Of a stretch of 64,000 bases of DNA, positions 1-9,892 are shown in pieces. This stretch comes from Adhaeribacter swui. GTDB lineage: Bacteria; Bacteroidota; Bacteroidia; Cytophagales; Hymenobacteraceae. Below the pieces are notes generated by a model that was not told the DNA's origin, ran no database searches, and saw only the letters and a program-made list of their open reading frames with translations. The stretch is from assembly GCF_014217805.1 (NCBI RefSeq), contig NZ_CP055156.1, positions 3,726,585 to 3,790,584 on the forward strand, given 5' to 3'. The first letter of the stretch is position 1, and each line of letters starts with the position of its first letter. The position numbers and the translations under genes were made by a program.

Positions 1-2
1 AA

Positions 3-518
3 GGATTGCGTTCCACCTCATTTCAGGGGGATAGTGTTATTGCTACCATTATGGAGCATTTAGGGGTGCGCACTACCTATGTTGCTGACGAAGTTGTGCT
101 TACCAAAACCGATACCGCCGAAATTTTTAGCTTTGATTTTACCGATTGCCCAGATCTGGCGCAAACGGTAGCGGTAGTAGCGGCGGTTAAAAACGTAGCC
201 GTAGAAATGACCGGCTTAGAAAGCTTACGGATTAAAGAAACCGACCGAATTGCCGCTTTGCAGCAAGAACTTCAAAAAATTGGCGGCGACCTGGAAGATT
301 TAGGCGAAGGTTTATTTCGGGTAAAACCAGCTACTTCAATTACCAACAACCCTGTTTTTCATACTTACGAAGATCACCGCATGGCTATGGCTTTGGCGCC
401 AGTAGCCTTGTTAACGCCCATTACCATAGATGAACCCGCGGTAGTTAAAAAATCGTATCCCCGGTTTTGGCAGGATTTAGAGCAACTCGGCTTTGCGATT
501 ACGCCAGAAGAGAAATAA
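3..518 (+). CDS. aroA: 3-phosphoshikimate 1-carboxyvinyltransferase, C-terminal part (5' end outside window)
   Basis: EPSP synthase joins shikimate-3-phosphate and phosphoenolpyruvate in the shikimate pathway to aromatic amino acids. Only about the last 170 residues are present, against some 410-430 for the family, because the gene runs in from the left edge. Family motifs are clear: SLRIKETDRIAALQ, which carries active-site Lys/Glu/Asp/Arg residues, and YEDHRMAMALA near the end. The frame is open to the window edge, so the TTG at 6 is not a real start. The TAA at 516-518 is followed within about 65 bp by a good rho-independent terminator. The call is secure. Confidence 0.93.
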   Translation, partial: GLRSTSFQGDSVIATIMEHLGVRTTYVADEVVLTKTDTAEIFSFDFTDCPDLAQTVAVVAAVKNVAVEMTGLESLRIKETDRIAALQQELQKIGGDLEDLGEGLFRVKPATSITNNPVFHTYEDHRMAMALAPVALLTPITIDEPAVVKKSYPRFWQDLEQLGFAITPEEK

Positions 519-580
519 GGTCACTGAGAAATTTAAATTTTTAAAAATTTTAAATTTTAGAATCTATAATTTATCATCAG

Positions 581-612
581 AAAGTCCTCTGGCGCACCGG
601 AGGGCTTTTTTT
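581..612 (+). terminator. Rho-independent terminator after aroA
   Basis: A stem of 10-13 bp (about 581-592 with 597-608, including G-U pairs) closes a four-base CGCA loop and runs into a T tract. It sits about 65 bp past the aroA stop, so it should end the aroA transcript. An AT-rich palindromic block at 531-558 lies just before it. Confidence 0.8.
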
Positions 613-724
613 GTTTATTATCCGGAAGTATCTCACAAAAAAGGGCTTTGCTGGAATAGGGAAAATTTAAAAATTTAGGTGAAACGGAAAGCTTTAAAAT
701 GAACCAGCCCGGTGCTTGCCTTGA

Positions 725-1513
725 TTAGAGCGCTGATGTTATTGCTTTTCGTAATTCTTGAAAATAAGCCCCGGCATATTGCAACCGGCTGCCGTACCAC
801 GAAAACATTTCGCCGTCTACTAATTTAATCAAAGCATTCGGGCATAAATTTTTTAATTCTGGCAGGTGTTTTTCTTTAAATGGATAAGGCTCCGACGAAA
901 GAAGTATAACCGCCGGCTGAGCTGCTTGCAATTGTTCCGGGGTAATTTCCGGGTAGCGATTGTAATCGGCAAAAACATTAGCAAAACCGCTCAAGTCCAG
1001 CATTTGATGAATAAATGTATCCTGACCCACGCTCATAAATGGTTCTCGCCAAATAAAATAAGCAGCCGGAATTTTATCCGGATAATTTAAGTCTTGGAAA
1101 CCAGTAAGAATTTGGTGAATAATTTTTTGCGCTGGTTTAAAAGTATTTGTAATAACCCCAATTTGCCGGATCATTTCGGTTGCTTCAACTAAATTAGAAA
1201 TATCGCTCATCCAAACCGTATAATTTTCTTTAAGTTGCAGGATGCCGACCTGGTAATTTTCTTCTTTATTTCCGATAATCATATCAGGTTTTAAAGCGGC
1301 TATTTCCTCGAAGTTAAAATTTTTGGTACCACCGATTTTAGGTTTATTTTTAATTTGTTCCGCCGGGTGAATGCAGAACTTTGTTATTCCGGCTACTCGA
1401 TCTTCTAAACCTAAATCAAACAACAGTTCGGTTTGCGAGGGTACTAAAGAAATAATGCGTTTGGGTTGCTCTGGTATTTCAACCTGGAAGCCCATCTGAT
1501 CCGTAACCAGCAT
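725..1513 (-). CDS. BtuF-like helical-backbone periplasmic binding protein (cobalamin or metal-chelate type)
   Basis: About 262 residues. The segment PKRIISLVPSQTELLFDLG near the N-terminus and the later KPDMIIGNKEEN are characteristic of the BtuF/FhuD class, which binds cobalamin or iron chelates for ABC import or salvage. There is no signal peptide or lipobox, so the protein as read would be cytoplasmic. Many Bacteroidetes stand-alone members look like this, so a transport role is not certain. I chose the ATG at 1511-1513 rather than the overlapping upstream TTG. No permease or ATPase lies beside it. The family call is firm; the ligand is inferred only from the family. Confidence 0.8.
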   Translation of the reverse strand: MLVTDQMGFQVEIPEQPKRIISLVPSQTELLFDLGLEDRVAGITKFCIHPAEQIKNKPKIGGTKNFNFEEIAALKPDMIIGNKEENYQVGILQLKENYTVWMSDISNLVEATEMIRQIGVITNTFKPAQKIIHQILTGFQDLNYPDKIPAAYFIWREPFMSVGQDTFIHQMLDLSGFANVFADYNRYPEITPEQLQAAQPAVILLSSEPYPFKEKHLPELKNLCPNALIKLVDGEMFSWYGSRLQYAGAYFQELRKAITSAL

Positions 1514-1538
1514 CAATTTTTAAAATTTTAAAATAAAA

Positions 1539-1567
1539 CACCTCACCAGTTTAAAACCAGTGAGGTG
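1539..1567 (-). terminator. Terminator downstream of the M42 peptidase gene
   Basis: An eight-base inverted repeat (1539-1546 with 1560-1567) becomes longer through G-U pairs when read on the minus strand. It is followed on that strand by a T-rich run. It lies about 40 bp past the stop of the M42 gene and separates it from the BtuF-like gene. Confidence 0.7.
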
Positions 1568-1608
1568 CAAAAAATAATGTAGCTATTTTATTTGCAAATA
1601 ATCTGTTT

Positions 1609-2679
1609 CTAAGACAAATACCGGAAGTCGTGGCCGGATGGTAACTGAATTAAAAATTCGTACATCAGCTTCGATACATTTTCCACGTCTTCCAGGTGCA
1701 CGGTTTCTACAGTGGTGTGCATGTATTTTAATGGCAGAGATACTAAGGCCGATGCTACTCCTTCGTTGGAATAGGCAAAAGCATCGGTATCGGTACCGGT
1801 GCTCCGGGAAGCGGCTGCCCGCTGAAAAGGCGTTTCGGTTTTTTGCGCTACTTCAATTAACATATCCCGCAGGTTATTTTGCACCGCCGGGCCATAGGTA
1901 ATTACCGGGCCTTTGCCGCAATGAATATCACCGCTTACTTTTTTCTCGTACATCGGCGACTGGGTGTCGTGGGTTACGTCGGTAATCAGGGCTACGTGGG
2001 GTTTAATGCGGTGGGCAATCATTTCGGCTCCGCGTAAACCTATTTCTTCCTGCACGGCATTCACGATGTATAGACCAAACGGCAATTGTTTTTTGTTTTC
2101 CTTCAGCATCCGGGCCACTTCCGCAATCATAAAACCACCTACGCGGTTATCCAGCGCCCGGCCAACCAGGTATTTTTCGTTCATGAGCATTACTTCGTCG
2201 TCGAAGGTAATAACCGAGCCAACGTGTACACCCATATTTTCTACTTCCTCACGGCTACTCGCGCCACAATCCAGAAAAATTGTTTCCATGGCAGGGGCTT
2301 TGTCTTGCTCTACTTTGCGTACGTGAATGGCGGGCCAGCCAAATACCGCTTTTACAATGCCTTTGCGGGTATGAATATTTACGCGCTTAGAAGGGGCAAT
2401 CAAAGCATCGGAGCCGCCGTTGCGCCGCACGTAAATATAACCTTGATCGGTAATGTAATTAACAAACCAACTAATCTCGTCGGCGTGGGCTTCAATAACA
2501 ACTTTGTATTCCGCTTCCGGATTAATGACTCCTACCACCGTACCGTAGGTATCAACGAAGTACTCGTCGATGTAAGGTTTAAGGTATTCGAGCCAAACTT
2601 TCTGTCCTTCGGCTTCAAAGCCCGTTGGGGCTGCTGTATTTAAATATTTTTCTAAAAATTGAAAGCTTTCCTGTCGCAT
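1609..2679 (-). CDS. M42 family metallopeptidase (glutamyl aminopeptidase / deblocking aminopeptidase type)
   Basis: 356 residues, the usual length for cytosolic M42 di-metal aminopeptidases, which form tetrahedral shells and trim peptides. The metal and catalytic signatures appear in order: EAHADE near residue 65 (metal His and catalytic Asp), GRALDNRVGG near 176 (bridging Asp), VQEEIGLRGAE near 211 (catalytic and metal Glu), ITDVTHDT (metal Asp) and YMHTTVETVH near the C-terminus (metal His). No signal peptide is seen. The gene is monocistronic: it has its own terminator and a 116-bp upstream gap with short direct repeats. M42 proteins were often named endoglucanase in older annotation; the motifs support a peptidase. 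Confidence 0.92.
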   Translation of the reverse strand: MRQESFQFLEKYLNTAAPTGFEAEGQKVWLEYLKPYIDEYFVDTYGTVVGVINPEAEYKVVIEAHADEISWFVNYITDQGYIYVRRNGGSDALIAPSKRVNIHTRKGIVKAVFGWPAIHVRKVEQDKAPAMETIFLDCGASSREEVENMGVHVGSVITFDDEVMLMNEKYLVGRALDNRVGGFMIAEVARMLKENKKQLPFGLYIVNAVQEEIGLRGAEMIAHRIKPHVALITDVTHDTQSPMYEKKVSGDIHCGKGPVITYGPAVQNNLRDMLIEVAQKTETPFQRAAASRSTGTDTDAFAYSNEGVASALVSLPLKYMHTTVETVHLEDVENVSKLMYEFLIQLPSGHDFRYLS

Positions 2680-2795
2680 GTGTTAGTCAATAGACGATAG
2701 TCCATAGTCCACAGACTATGTTTTTTAATTTTTACTTGTTGAACGGATAAATTACCAAATTGTTAAGCCACTGCTATTTAAAGTGTAAAATCTAA

Positions 2796-4355
2796 TTACA
2801 ATGGAATGTTGCCGTGTTTTTTGCGGGGTAGTTGATCTACTTTATTTTCCAGCATTTTAAAGGCTTTTATTAATTTTGTCCGGGTTTGGTCCGGCATAAT
2901 TACCTCATCAATAAAGCCACGGTGCGCAGCCCGGTATGGGGTAGCAAATTTGGTTTGGTATTCTTCTATTTTCTCGGCCAGCTTGGCTTCCGGATTTTCG
3001 GCAGCAGAAATTTCGCGTTTAAATATAATTTCAGCGGCTCCTTTGGCACCCATTACGGCAATTTCGGCGGTAGGCCAGGCAAAATTTAAATCGGCGCCAA
3101 TGTGTTTCGAATTCATTACGTCGTATGCGCCGCCGTAAGCTTTGCGGGTAATAACCGTAATGCGCGGTACCGTGGCCTCGCAAAAAGCGTATAATAATTT
3201 AGCTCCATTACTGATAATACCCCGCCATTCCTGGTCGGTACCAGGTAAAAAACCGGGTACATCTTCCAGCACCAGCAAAGGAATGTTAAAACAATCGCAA
3301 AACCGAACGAACCGCGCCGCTTTTGTACTGGCGTTGATATCCAGCACGCCCGCTAATACGGCTGGCTGATTTCCTACAATCCCGATGCTGCGACCAGCTA
3401 TTCGAGCAAAACCCACTACAATGTTTTCTCCGAAGTTTTTGTGTACTTCAAAAAAAGAATTTTCGTCGATAATGCCCTCAATTACCTCCCGCATATCGTA
3501 AGGCTGATTGGGATTCTCCGGAATTAGATTATTCAGTATTTCGCGGGCTTCGTTGCCAGTTGAGTCGTAGGGGAATAGGGGAGTGGTATCTTCGCAGTTT
3601 TGGGGTATGTAGCTAAGTAAAGTTTTAATGTTGTTGATGCATTCTACTTCGTTAGCGCAGGAAAAATGTGTAACGCCACTTTTGGTACTATGGGTGCTGG
3701 CTCCTCCCAGTTCCTCTGATGTTACATTTTCGTGGGTTACCGTTTTTACTACGTTTGGCCCCGTCACGAACATGTAAGAAGTATTCTCCACCATTAAAAT
3801 AAAGTCGGTAATCGCCGGCGAATATACTGCCCCACCCGCACAAGGCCCCATTACCGCTGATATTTGTGGAATAACCCCTGAAGCCAGTGTATTTTTATAA
3901 AAAATATCAGCGTAACCACCTAAGGATACCACGCCTTCCTGAATCCGGGCTCCACCTGAGTCGTTTAATCCTATAATGGGAGCGCCGTTTTTCATGGCCA
4001 GGTCCATGATTTTTACAATTTTCTCCGCGTGCGTTTCTGAAAGCGAGCCGCCAAAGACGGTAAAATCCTGCGAAAAAACGTATACCAATCTTCCATTTAC
4101 GGTACCATAGCCGGTTACTACGCCATCACCTAAATAATATTCTTTATCCAGACCAAAATCTTTGGAGCGGTGCATGACAAATTTTCCGATTTCTTCGAAC
4201 GAGCCCGGATCCAAGAGTAAATCAACCCGTTCGCGGGCAGTCAGTTTGCCTTTTTTATGTTGTGCCTCAATGCGAGCCTGGCCGCCGCCTAATAAGGCTT
4301 CCGCGTTTTTTTGTTCTAATACCTTAATTTTACTTAAGTGGGTAGTGTCTGCCAT
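2796..4355 (-). CDS. pccB: Acyl-CoA carboxylase carboxyltransferase subunit (propionyl-CoA carboxylase beta type)
   Basis: 519 residues covering a complete carboxyltransferase domain pair (N and C crotonase-like halves). [19 protein letters not shown] near residue 135 and [17 protein letters not shown] near residue 415 are the two oxyanion/CoA loops of the propionyl- or methylmalonyl-CoA carboxyltransferase family. It would transfer CO2 from a biotinylated partner to propionyl-CoA or a similar acyl-CoA. The biotin carboxylase and carrier genes are not in this window, so substrate choice is inferred. An alternative is the alpha subunit of a methylmalonyl-CoA decarboxylase, which has the same fold. 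The ATG at 4353-4355 fits the family N-terminus. Confidence 0.88.
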   Translation of the reverse strand: MADTTHLSKIKVLEQKNAEALLGGGQARIEAQHKKGKLTARERVDLLLDPGSFEEIGKFVMHRSKDFGLDKEYYLGDGVVTGYGTVNGRLVYVFSQDFTVFGGSLSETHAEKIVKIMDLAMKNGAPIIGLNDSGGARIQEGVVSLGGYADIFYKNTLASGVIPQISAVMGPCAGGAVYSPAITDFILMVENTSYMFVTGPNVVKTVTHENVTSEELGGASTHSTKSGVTHFSCANEVECINNIKTLLSYIPQNCEDTTPLFPYDSTGNEAREILNNLIPENPNQPYDMREVIEGIIDENSFFEVHKNFGENIVVGFARIAGRSIGIVGNQPAVLAGVLDINASTKAARFVRFCDCFNIPLLVLEDVPGFLPGTDQEWRGIISNGAKLLYAFCEATVPRITVITRKAYGGAYDVMNSKHIGADLNFAWPTAEIAVMGAKGAAEIIFKREISAAENPEAKLAEKIEEYQTKFATPYRAAHRGFIDEVIMPDQTRTKLIKAFKMLENKVDQLPRKKHGNIPL

Positions 4356-4458
4356 CTATTGCGCTGCTAGGGTAGGTTGATATTGTAAATTTATGAAAAT
4401 AGAATTAGCATAAGAATTTTTTTGTGCGTTCCATTTTTTAAAAAAGGTTAAAAACAAA

Positions 4459-4484
4459 AAAGGCTGACATAAATGCCAGCCTTT
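4459..4484 (-). terminator. Rho-independent terminator of clpC
   Basis: An 11-bp stem (4459-4469 with 4474-4484) closes a four-base loop. On the minus strand it is followed by a run of T residues, about 20 bp after the clpC stop. Confidence 0.85.
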
Positions 4485-4502
4485 AATATTATTTAAATGA
4501 AA

Positions 4503-7085
4503 TTATTCAGTTGCTTTCGGATCGGTAGTTTTGGGCTCCGACTCTGGTAATTCATCCTTAGTATCGGTAGTACCTTTGCCACTGTTTTTCGACTGGAAGG
4601 TTAAAGTTTCTTTACCTTCTTCGTGATCAACCGTGATGGTATCACCGTGTACTAATTCCGCTTTCAGGATTTCTTCAGCGATCGGATCTTCCAAATACTT
4701 CTGAATGGCCCGGTTTAATGGGCGAGCACCGTATTTTGGATCGTATCCTTTATCCGCCACAAAGTCTTTGGCTTTATCGGTTAATTCAATTTTAAAACCT
4801 AAAGCTTCTACGCGGTTTAAAAGTTTGCTCAAAGAGATATCAATAATCTTGTGAATATCTTCCCGAACCAAAGAGTTAAACACAATTACATCATCCAAAC
4901 GGTTCATGAACTCCGGCGAGAAGGTTTTCTTCAGCGCACTGGCTATGGTGCCTTTCATGATTTCGTCCATGTTATCTTGTTTAGCTTTAGAAGCAAAACC
5001 GATACCAGCCCCAAAATCCTGTAAATCGCGGGCTCCAATGTTCGACGTCATGATGATAATGGTGTTCCGGAAATCTACTTTACGGCCTAAACCATCGGTT
5101 AAAATACCATCATCGAGCACCTGTAACAACAAGTTATAGATATCCGGGTGCGCCTTTTCAATCTCATCCAACAATACAACAGAGTAAGGCTTCCGGCGGA
5201 TTTTCTCGGTTAACTGACCACCTTCTTCGTAACCTACGTAGCCCGGAGGCGCTCCTACTAAACGCGATACGCTGAATTTCTCCATGTATTCGCTCATATC
5301 AATCCGAACTAAAGCGTCTTCTTTATCGAACAGATACGTAGCTAATACTTTGGCTAACTCGGTTTTACCTACCCCAGTTGGGCCTAAGAATACAAAAGAA
5401 CCAATTGGTTTTTTCGGATCTTTTAAACCAACGCGGGTACGCTGAATCGCTTTTACCAACTGGGCAATAGCTTTATCCTGACCAATAACTTTGCCTTTGA
5501 GTTCTTCACCCATGTTCAGAAGCTTTACACCTTCTTTCTGGGCAATACGCTTTACCGGAATTCCAGTCATCATGGCGATTACCTCGGCCACGTTTTCTTC
5601 TTTTACAGTATAACGTTTTTTCTTGGTTTCTTCTTCCCAGCTCTTTTTAGCAGCATCTAACTGATCGATGAGTTTTTTCTCTTTATCGCGCAGTTGAGCC
5701 GCTTCTTCGTATTTCTGAGATTTAACAACCCGGTTTTTCTCGGTTTTAATATTTTCAATCTGCTCTTCGAGCTTCAGAATATCCTCCGGCACCACAATGT
5801 TATTGATGTGTACTCGGGCACCAGCTTCATCCAGAATATCAATAGCTTTATCTGGTAAGAAACGATCGCTCATGTACCGGTCTGATAATTTCACGCAAGC
5901 TTCAATGGCTTTGTCGGTGTACAGTACATGGTGGTGATCCTGGTATTTATCTTTAATGTTATTCAGGATTTCAATAGTCTCTTCAGGCGAAGTTGGGTCT
6001 ACCATTACAATCTGGAAACGACGGGCTAAAGCACCATCTTTCTCAATGTACTGGCGGTATTCGTCTAAAGTAGTGGCCCCGATGCATTGGATTTCGCCGC
6101 GAGCTAAGGCTGGTTTAAACATGTTGCTGGCATCTAAAGAGCCAGAAGCACCACCCGCACCCACAATGGTATGTAACTCATCGATGAATAAAATTACATC
6201 CGGCGATTTTTCCAGCTCGTTCATCACAGCTTTCATGCGCTCTTCAAACTGACCGCGGTATTTGGTGCCGGCTACCAAAGAGGCTAAGTCTAAAGTAACT
6301 ACACGTTTGTTAAATAATACGCGTGATACTTTTTTCTGCACAATGCGCAGCGCTAAACCTTCAGCAATAGCGGTTTTACCAACACCAGGTTCCCCAATTA
6401 AGATCGGGTTATTTTTCTTACGGCGGCTTAATACCTGGGCTACGCGCTCAATTTCTTTCTCGCGGCCAACAATCGGGTCGAGTTTATCTTCTTCGGCCAG
6501 TTTTGTTAAGTCGCGGCCAAAGTTATCGAGAACCGGAGTCCGGGATTTTTCGCCGGGTTTTTTAGCAGTACTACCTTTGCTGGAGCTGCTGCCAAACAAT
6601 TTGTCGTTATCGTCGTTGTCGTCGGTATCGGAAGATGCCATCGGATTATTATTTTGATAATCCAGTGAATCTCTTATGGTTTCGTAGTTCACGTTGAATT
6701 TGGCTAAAGTTTGCGAAGATATGTTATCTTCATCCCGGAGGATGGAGAGCAATAAATGTTCGGTGCCAATAATATCGCTTTTAAATATTTTGGCCTCCAG
6801 GTAAGTAATCTTTAAAACTTTTTCGGTTTGTTTCGTGAGCGGAATACTGCCGGTAATGCTGGTGCCGGGGGTCGCCGTATTACGGGTGGCCTGCTCTAAT
6901 GCATACTTCAACTCGTCAATCGAAATACCCAATTTCTTCAGCAAGGTAATGGCAGTACCTTCGCCTTCGCGAATCATACCTAAAAGCAAGTGTTCCGTAC
7001 CTATATAATCATGACCAAGTCGGATAGCCTCTTCACGGCTAAGCGAGATGACCTCTTTTACTCGGTTTGAGAATTTAGCTTCCAT
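4503..7085 (-). CDS. clpC: ClpC-type ATP-dependent Clp protease ATP-binding subunit
   Basis: 860 residues: an AAA+ unfoldase that feeds substrates to ClpP. Two Clp-N repeats (about 1-145) are followed by an acidic linker (about 150-180). D1 has Walker A GEPGVGKT at 231-238 and Walker B near 300. A coiled middle domain with a UVR-like segment lies at about 440-480. D2 has Walker A GPTGVGKT at 568-575 and an IGF loop at 695-697, the usual ClpP-docking tripeptide. The C-terminus is a charged, Pro/Lys-rich tail. The UVR-containing middle domain marks ClpC rather than ClpA or ClpB. The gene appears monocistronic, with a clean terminator. No CtsR/McsAB neighbours are present, as is usual outside Firmicutes. 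Confidence 0.95.
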   Translation of the reverse strand: MEAKFSNRVKEVISLSREEAIRLGHDYIGTEHLLLGMIREGEGTAITLLKKLGISIDELKYALEQATRNTATPGTSITGSIPLTKQTEKVLKITYLEAKIFKSDIIGTEHLLLSILRDEDNISSQTLAKFNVNYETIRDSLDYQNNNPMASSDTDDNDDNDKLFGSSSSKGSTAKKPGEKSRTPVLDNFGRDLTKLAEEDKLDPIVGREKEIERVAQVLSRRKKNNPILIGEPGVGKTAIAEGLALRIVQKKVSRVLFNKRVVTLDLASLVAGTKYRGQFEERMKAVMNELEKSPDVILFIDELHTIVGAGGASGSLDASNMFKPALARGEIQCIGATTLDEYRQYIEKDGALARRFQIVMVDPTSPEETIEILNNIKDKYQDHHHVLYTDKAIEACVKLSDRYMSDRFLPDKAIDILDEAGARVHINNIVVPEDILKLEEQIENIKTEKNRVVKSQKYEEAAQLRDKEKKLIDQLDAAKKSWEEETKKKRYTVKEENVAEVIAMMTGIPVKRIAQKEGVKLLNMGEELKGKVIGQDKAIAQLVKAIQRTRVGLKDPKKPIGSFVFLGPTGVGKTELAKVLATYLFDKEDALVRIDMSEYMEKFSVSRLVGAPPGYVGYEEGGQLTEKIRRKPYSVVLLDEIEKAHPDIYNLLLQVLDDGILTDGLGRKVDFRNTIIIMTSNIGARDLQDFGAGIGFASKAKQDNMDEIMKGTIASALKKTFSPEFMNRLDDVIVFNSLVREDIHKIIDISLSKLLNRVEALGFKIELTDKAKDFVADKGYDPKYGARPLNRAIQKYLEDPIAEEILKAELVHGDTITVDHEEGKETLTFQSKNSGKGTTDTKDELPESEPKTTDPKATE

Positions 7086-7203
7086 GTATATTATTTAAAA
7101 AATAAAAAATGCGTTTGTATTGATTGCGCTGCTCCAAGATAAGCGTCTTTTATATAAAAACAAGCTTTAGTACGTAATTGTTCAGTGTATTAATTTACCG
7201 AAA

Positions 7204-7800
7204 TTACAGGAAGTTTTTAGCTGCCGGACCTTGTGAAAACAACAAATCAATTATACTCAGGTTGGGGGCAAATTGTTTGCCAAACACTTGTTGATATGGT
7301 TTTACGTCCAAAATGGCAGACTCCTGCTTGGGATGAATCTGGTTACGTAAATCGAGCACCCCGTTTGGGTACAATGGAATATACTCCTTTGTATAGGTAA
7401 TAGGTTTGCGGATTTGCAAACTTTTTACGTAAAACTTTAATAATGCAAAATTTAACTCGAATAATGTTGAAACGCGCTGCTCCAGTATTTGTTGTAAATA
7501 ATCGCTGTAAAAAGTAAAATAAGGGGAGCTCCCGTACGCCGACTTAATGGTGCGCCAATGCGTATTAAGCCATTTTTGGTTGTAGTCAATTTCTAATTCA
7601 GTAATTAAAACTTTGCTATTGCCCTTTTTTACCGGAATAGTTAAATCTTTTACTCCTTGCGCGGTTAATACATAACAACGATTACGGTAACTTTGTTTCA
7701 CATAGTGTTCGTGCGTTTCAAGGCAAATTTCATCCACTTGGGCGGCCTGCTGAAAATAAGCAATGCACGGGTTGTATTGGATTTCAGTTAAAAGGATCAT
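7204..7800 (-). CDS. WbqC family protein
   Basis: 198 residues. The opening ILLTEIQYNPCIAYFQ and later motifs HEHYVKQSYRNRCYVL and LTIPVKKG match the WbqC-like family, which is found in O-antigen and polysaccharide loci and is common in Bacteroidetes. The biochemical role is unproven; some members are thought to act on sugar nucleotides or lipids. Start ATG at 7798-7800. It is divergent from the acyltransferase gene that begins about 100 bp away, so the two may share a control region. Confidence 0.8.
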   Translation of the reverse strand: MILLTEIQYNPCIAYFQQAAQVDEICLETHEHYVKQSYRNRCYVLTAQGVKDLTIPVKKGNSKVLITELEIDYNQKWLNTHWRTIKSAYGSSPYFTFYSDYLQQILEQRVSTLFELNFALLKFYVKSLQIRKPITYTKEYIPLYPNGVLDLRNQIHPKQESAILDVKPYQQVFGKQFAPNLSIIDLLFSQGPAAKNFL

Positions 7801-7896
7801 AGTAAGGAATTCGGATTCTGGATTACTATATTAGCACCTTTTATTTGGAAACCGTGAGTAAGATAAAAAATCTTGCATTGCAAATCAATTTCCGGC

Positions 7897-8796
7897 ATGA
7901 CGAAATTGCAGATTCCCAGGCGCTTTTATCCGCTTTGGTATTTATTACAAGGTATAGCCCGGTTGCCTTTTGGGGTACTTTATCTTTTATCAGACGTACT
8001 TTACTTTTTATTATATTATGTAACCGGATATCGGAAAAAGGTAGTTTTTAAAAATTTGCAAAACGCCTTTCCGGAGAAAACCGAAGCGGAGCGCTTATCT
8101 ATTGCCAAGCAGTTCTATCGGAACCTGACCGATATAGTAGTTGAAACCATAAAGCTGGCTGCCATTTCGCCAGAAGAATTACATAAACGAGTAAAAATTT
8201 TAAATCCGGAGGTAATATCGGCTGCTACTAACCAAGGTAAAATAGCTTTAGCTTTAGGCGGGCACCAGTGTAACTGGGAGTGGGCGCCTTCTGGGGGCAT
8301 CCCGTTTTTTAATTGCCCGATTGATGTGGTATATAAACCGTTGAGCAATTCTTTTTTCGAAGCTTTTATCTGGCAAGCCCGTACCCGGTTAGGGCCCAAC
8401 ATGGTTCGCATGAAAGACACGCTCCGGTATTTAATTCAACGCAAAAACCAGCCCCGGCTTTTTTGCATGTTATCCGACCAAACGCCCCCTAAAAGTGAAA
8501 TTCAGTACTGGACTACTTTTATGCACCAGGATGCCGGCTTTTTTGTGGGTGGCGAAAAGTTAGCCGCTTCGTTTCACATGCCCGTGTTTTTTATTCATGC
8601 ACAACGGGTAGGTCGTGGTTGGTATAATTTTAAATTTATTCCTATTGAGCCATCCGAAGCAGCTAGGCAAACTGCGTTTCCGGTAACTGAGCAATTTACC
8701 CGCATGCTGGAAAATTGGATTCAGGAAAACCCCGCCGATTACCTGTGGTCGCATCGCCGCTGGAAACACCAGCGCCCGGTGGGCGAGGCAAGTTAA
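7897..8796 (+). CDS. LpxL/HtrB-type lysophospholipid / lipid A acyltransferase
   Basis: About 300 residues with the membrane-anchored N-terminus typical of lauroyl/myristoyl acyltransferases that add secondary acyl chains to lipid A at the inner membrane. The catalytic H-x4-E motif is seen as GGHQCNWEW (His123, Glu128), followed by the LSDQTPP segment. I start at the ATG at 7897; an upstream in-frame TTG at 7873 adds eight unlikely residues. No strong ribosome-binding site is visible, which is normal in Bacteroidetes. In this phylum such proteins may also acylate aminolipids, so the exact substrate is not settled. Confidence 0.87.
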   Translation: MTKLQIPRRFYPLWYLLQGIARLPFGVLYLLSDVLYFLLYYVTGYRKKVVFKNLQNAFPEKTEAERLSIAKQFYRNLTDIVVETIKLAAISPEELHKRVKILNPEVISAATNQGKIALALGGHQCNWEWAPSGGIPFFNCPIDVVYKPLSNSFFEAFIWQARTRLGPNMVRMKDTLRYLIQRKNQPRLFCMLSDQTPPKSEIQYWTTFMHQDAGFFVGGEKLAASFHMPVFFIHAQRVGRGWYNFKFIPIEPSEAARQTAFPVTEQFTRMLENWIQENPADYLWSHRRWKHQRPVGEAS

Positions 8797-8806
8797 AAGT
8801 GTAGAA

Positions 8807-8975
8807 TTATGAGTTAAAAGTTATGAGTAACCGATTTTGGTGAATTAGGGCCGGGATAGTAGATAGGCTTAAAAACACATAGTTGTAAATTCTTGAAATT
8901 TTTAAAATTTAAGAATTTTAACTCATAACTCTAAACTCATAACTCTAAACTCATAACTTTTAACTCATAACTTAA
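8807..8975. repeat. 14-bp tandem repeat with a 22-bp inverted partner between convergent genes
   Basis: Four copies of a 14-base unit (AACTCATAACTCTA and close variants) run head to tail at 8920-8975, up to the stop codon of the next gene. A perfect 22-base inverted match lies at 8807-8828 against 8949-8970, so the RNA could fold into one long hairpin across the gap between two convergent genes. It may serve as a two-way terminator. AT-rich palindromic filler lies inside (about 8893-8920). Confidence 0.75.
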
Positions 8976-9608
8976 TCAAACGTATTCTTCAATAATGCCG
9001 GCGCCTTGGCGTAGAACTTCAAACTGCTCATCTTCGCAGTTTACTACCGTGGATGGGATATTATTTCCGTAACCGCCATCGATAACTACATCCACTAAAT
9101 TTTTAAATTTTTCAAAAATTAACTCCGGATCAGTGGCGTATTCAATAATATCGTCTTCATCGTGGATGGAAGTAGAAATAATTGGATTGCCCAGTTCTTT
9201 TACAATAAACAACGGAATTTTATTGTCCGGTACCCGGATGCCGACTGTTTTTTTTCGGTTGCCGCCTAAGCGCGGAACCTTGCTGCTGGCTTCCAACACA
9301 AAGGTAAATGGGCCGGGTAAAGCTTTTTTCATAACTTTATAAACCGACGTAGAAATATTTTTAGCATAATCCGAAATGTGGGTTAGATCAGAGCAGATAA
9401 AAGAAAGATTAGCTTTGTCGGGTCTGATACCTTTGATGTGGCAAAGTTTTTCCAGCGCCCTGGCATTATGTAAATCACAGCCCATCCCGTAGATTGTATC
9501 TGTTGGGTAAATTACTATTCCGCCTTTTTTTAATATTTCTACCACCTGTAAAATTTTATTCATGGGTGGGTTGGCCGGATGAATTTTTAAAAAAACTGCG
9601 CTCGCCAT
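8976..9608 (-). CDS. Threonylcarbamoyl-AMP synthase family protein (TsaC/Sua5/YciO)
   Basis: 210 residues of a single YrdC domain. The motifs KKGGIVIYPTDTIYGMGCDL, IKGIRP and SFICSDLTHISDYA, then GIRVPDN and STSI, form the ATP/threonine/bicarbonate pocket of the family. TsaC makes threonylcarbamoyl-AMP for the t6A modification of ANN-decoding tRNAs. The opening with FLKIHPANPP and the SFICSD stretch resemble the YciO subgroup, whose part in t6A is less certain. Start ATG at 9606-9608. It converges with the acyltransferase gene across a repeat-rich gap. Confidence 0.86.
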   Translation of the reverse strand: MASAVFLKIHPANPPMNKILQVVEILKKGGIVIYPTDTIYGMGCDLHNARALEKLCHIKGIRPDKANLSFICSDLTHISDYAKNISTSVYKVMKKALPGPFTFVLEASSKVPRLGGNRKKTVGIRVPDNKIPLFIVKELGNPIISTSIHDEDDIIEYATDPELIFEKFKNLVDVVIDGGYGNNIPSTVVNCEDEQFEVLRQGAGIIEEYV

Positions 9609-9892
9609 AGGATATATTATTTAATTATAAAATGCATTGTATTCTACCGGTAATTTAAAAATTGGTTTATTTTTTTAACGAACTATTTCAGAAAGTGTGT
9701 TTGTTTAGCAGAAGTAGGTGTATTGGTATGTTCTTCTATTAATACTTATCCGGGCAAAATTCTGTTTTGGTGGCAATACAAGTTGGGCTAAGGGTTCTTC
9801 TGAAAGAACAATACAAGTATCAGGTTATTTATTAAATTTGTATTATAACGGTTTAAGCAACTAGTAAGCCCGTTGACCCGTGTGAAAGAATT

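Noticed and set aside
493-678. Open frame on the plus strand after aroA.
   Set aside because: It overlaps the aroA end and the terminator hairpin, has a poor composition and no homology.
2086-2643. 185-codon open frame antisense to the M42 peptidase gene.
   Set aside because: The opposite strand carries all catalytic motifs of M42; this frame shows none.
8920-8975. Possible CRISPR-like array because of regular repeats.
   Set aside because: Units are 14 bp with no spacers; it is a simple tandem repeat.
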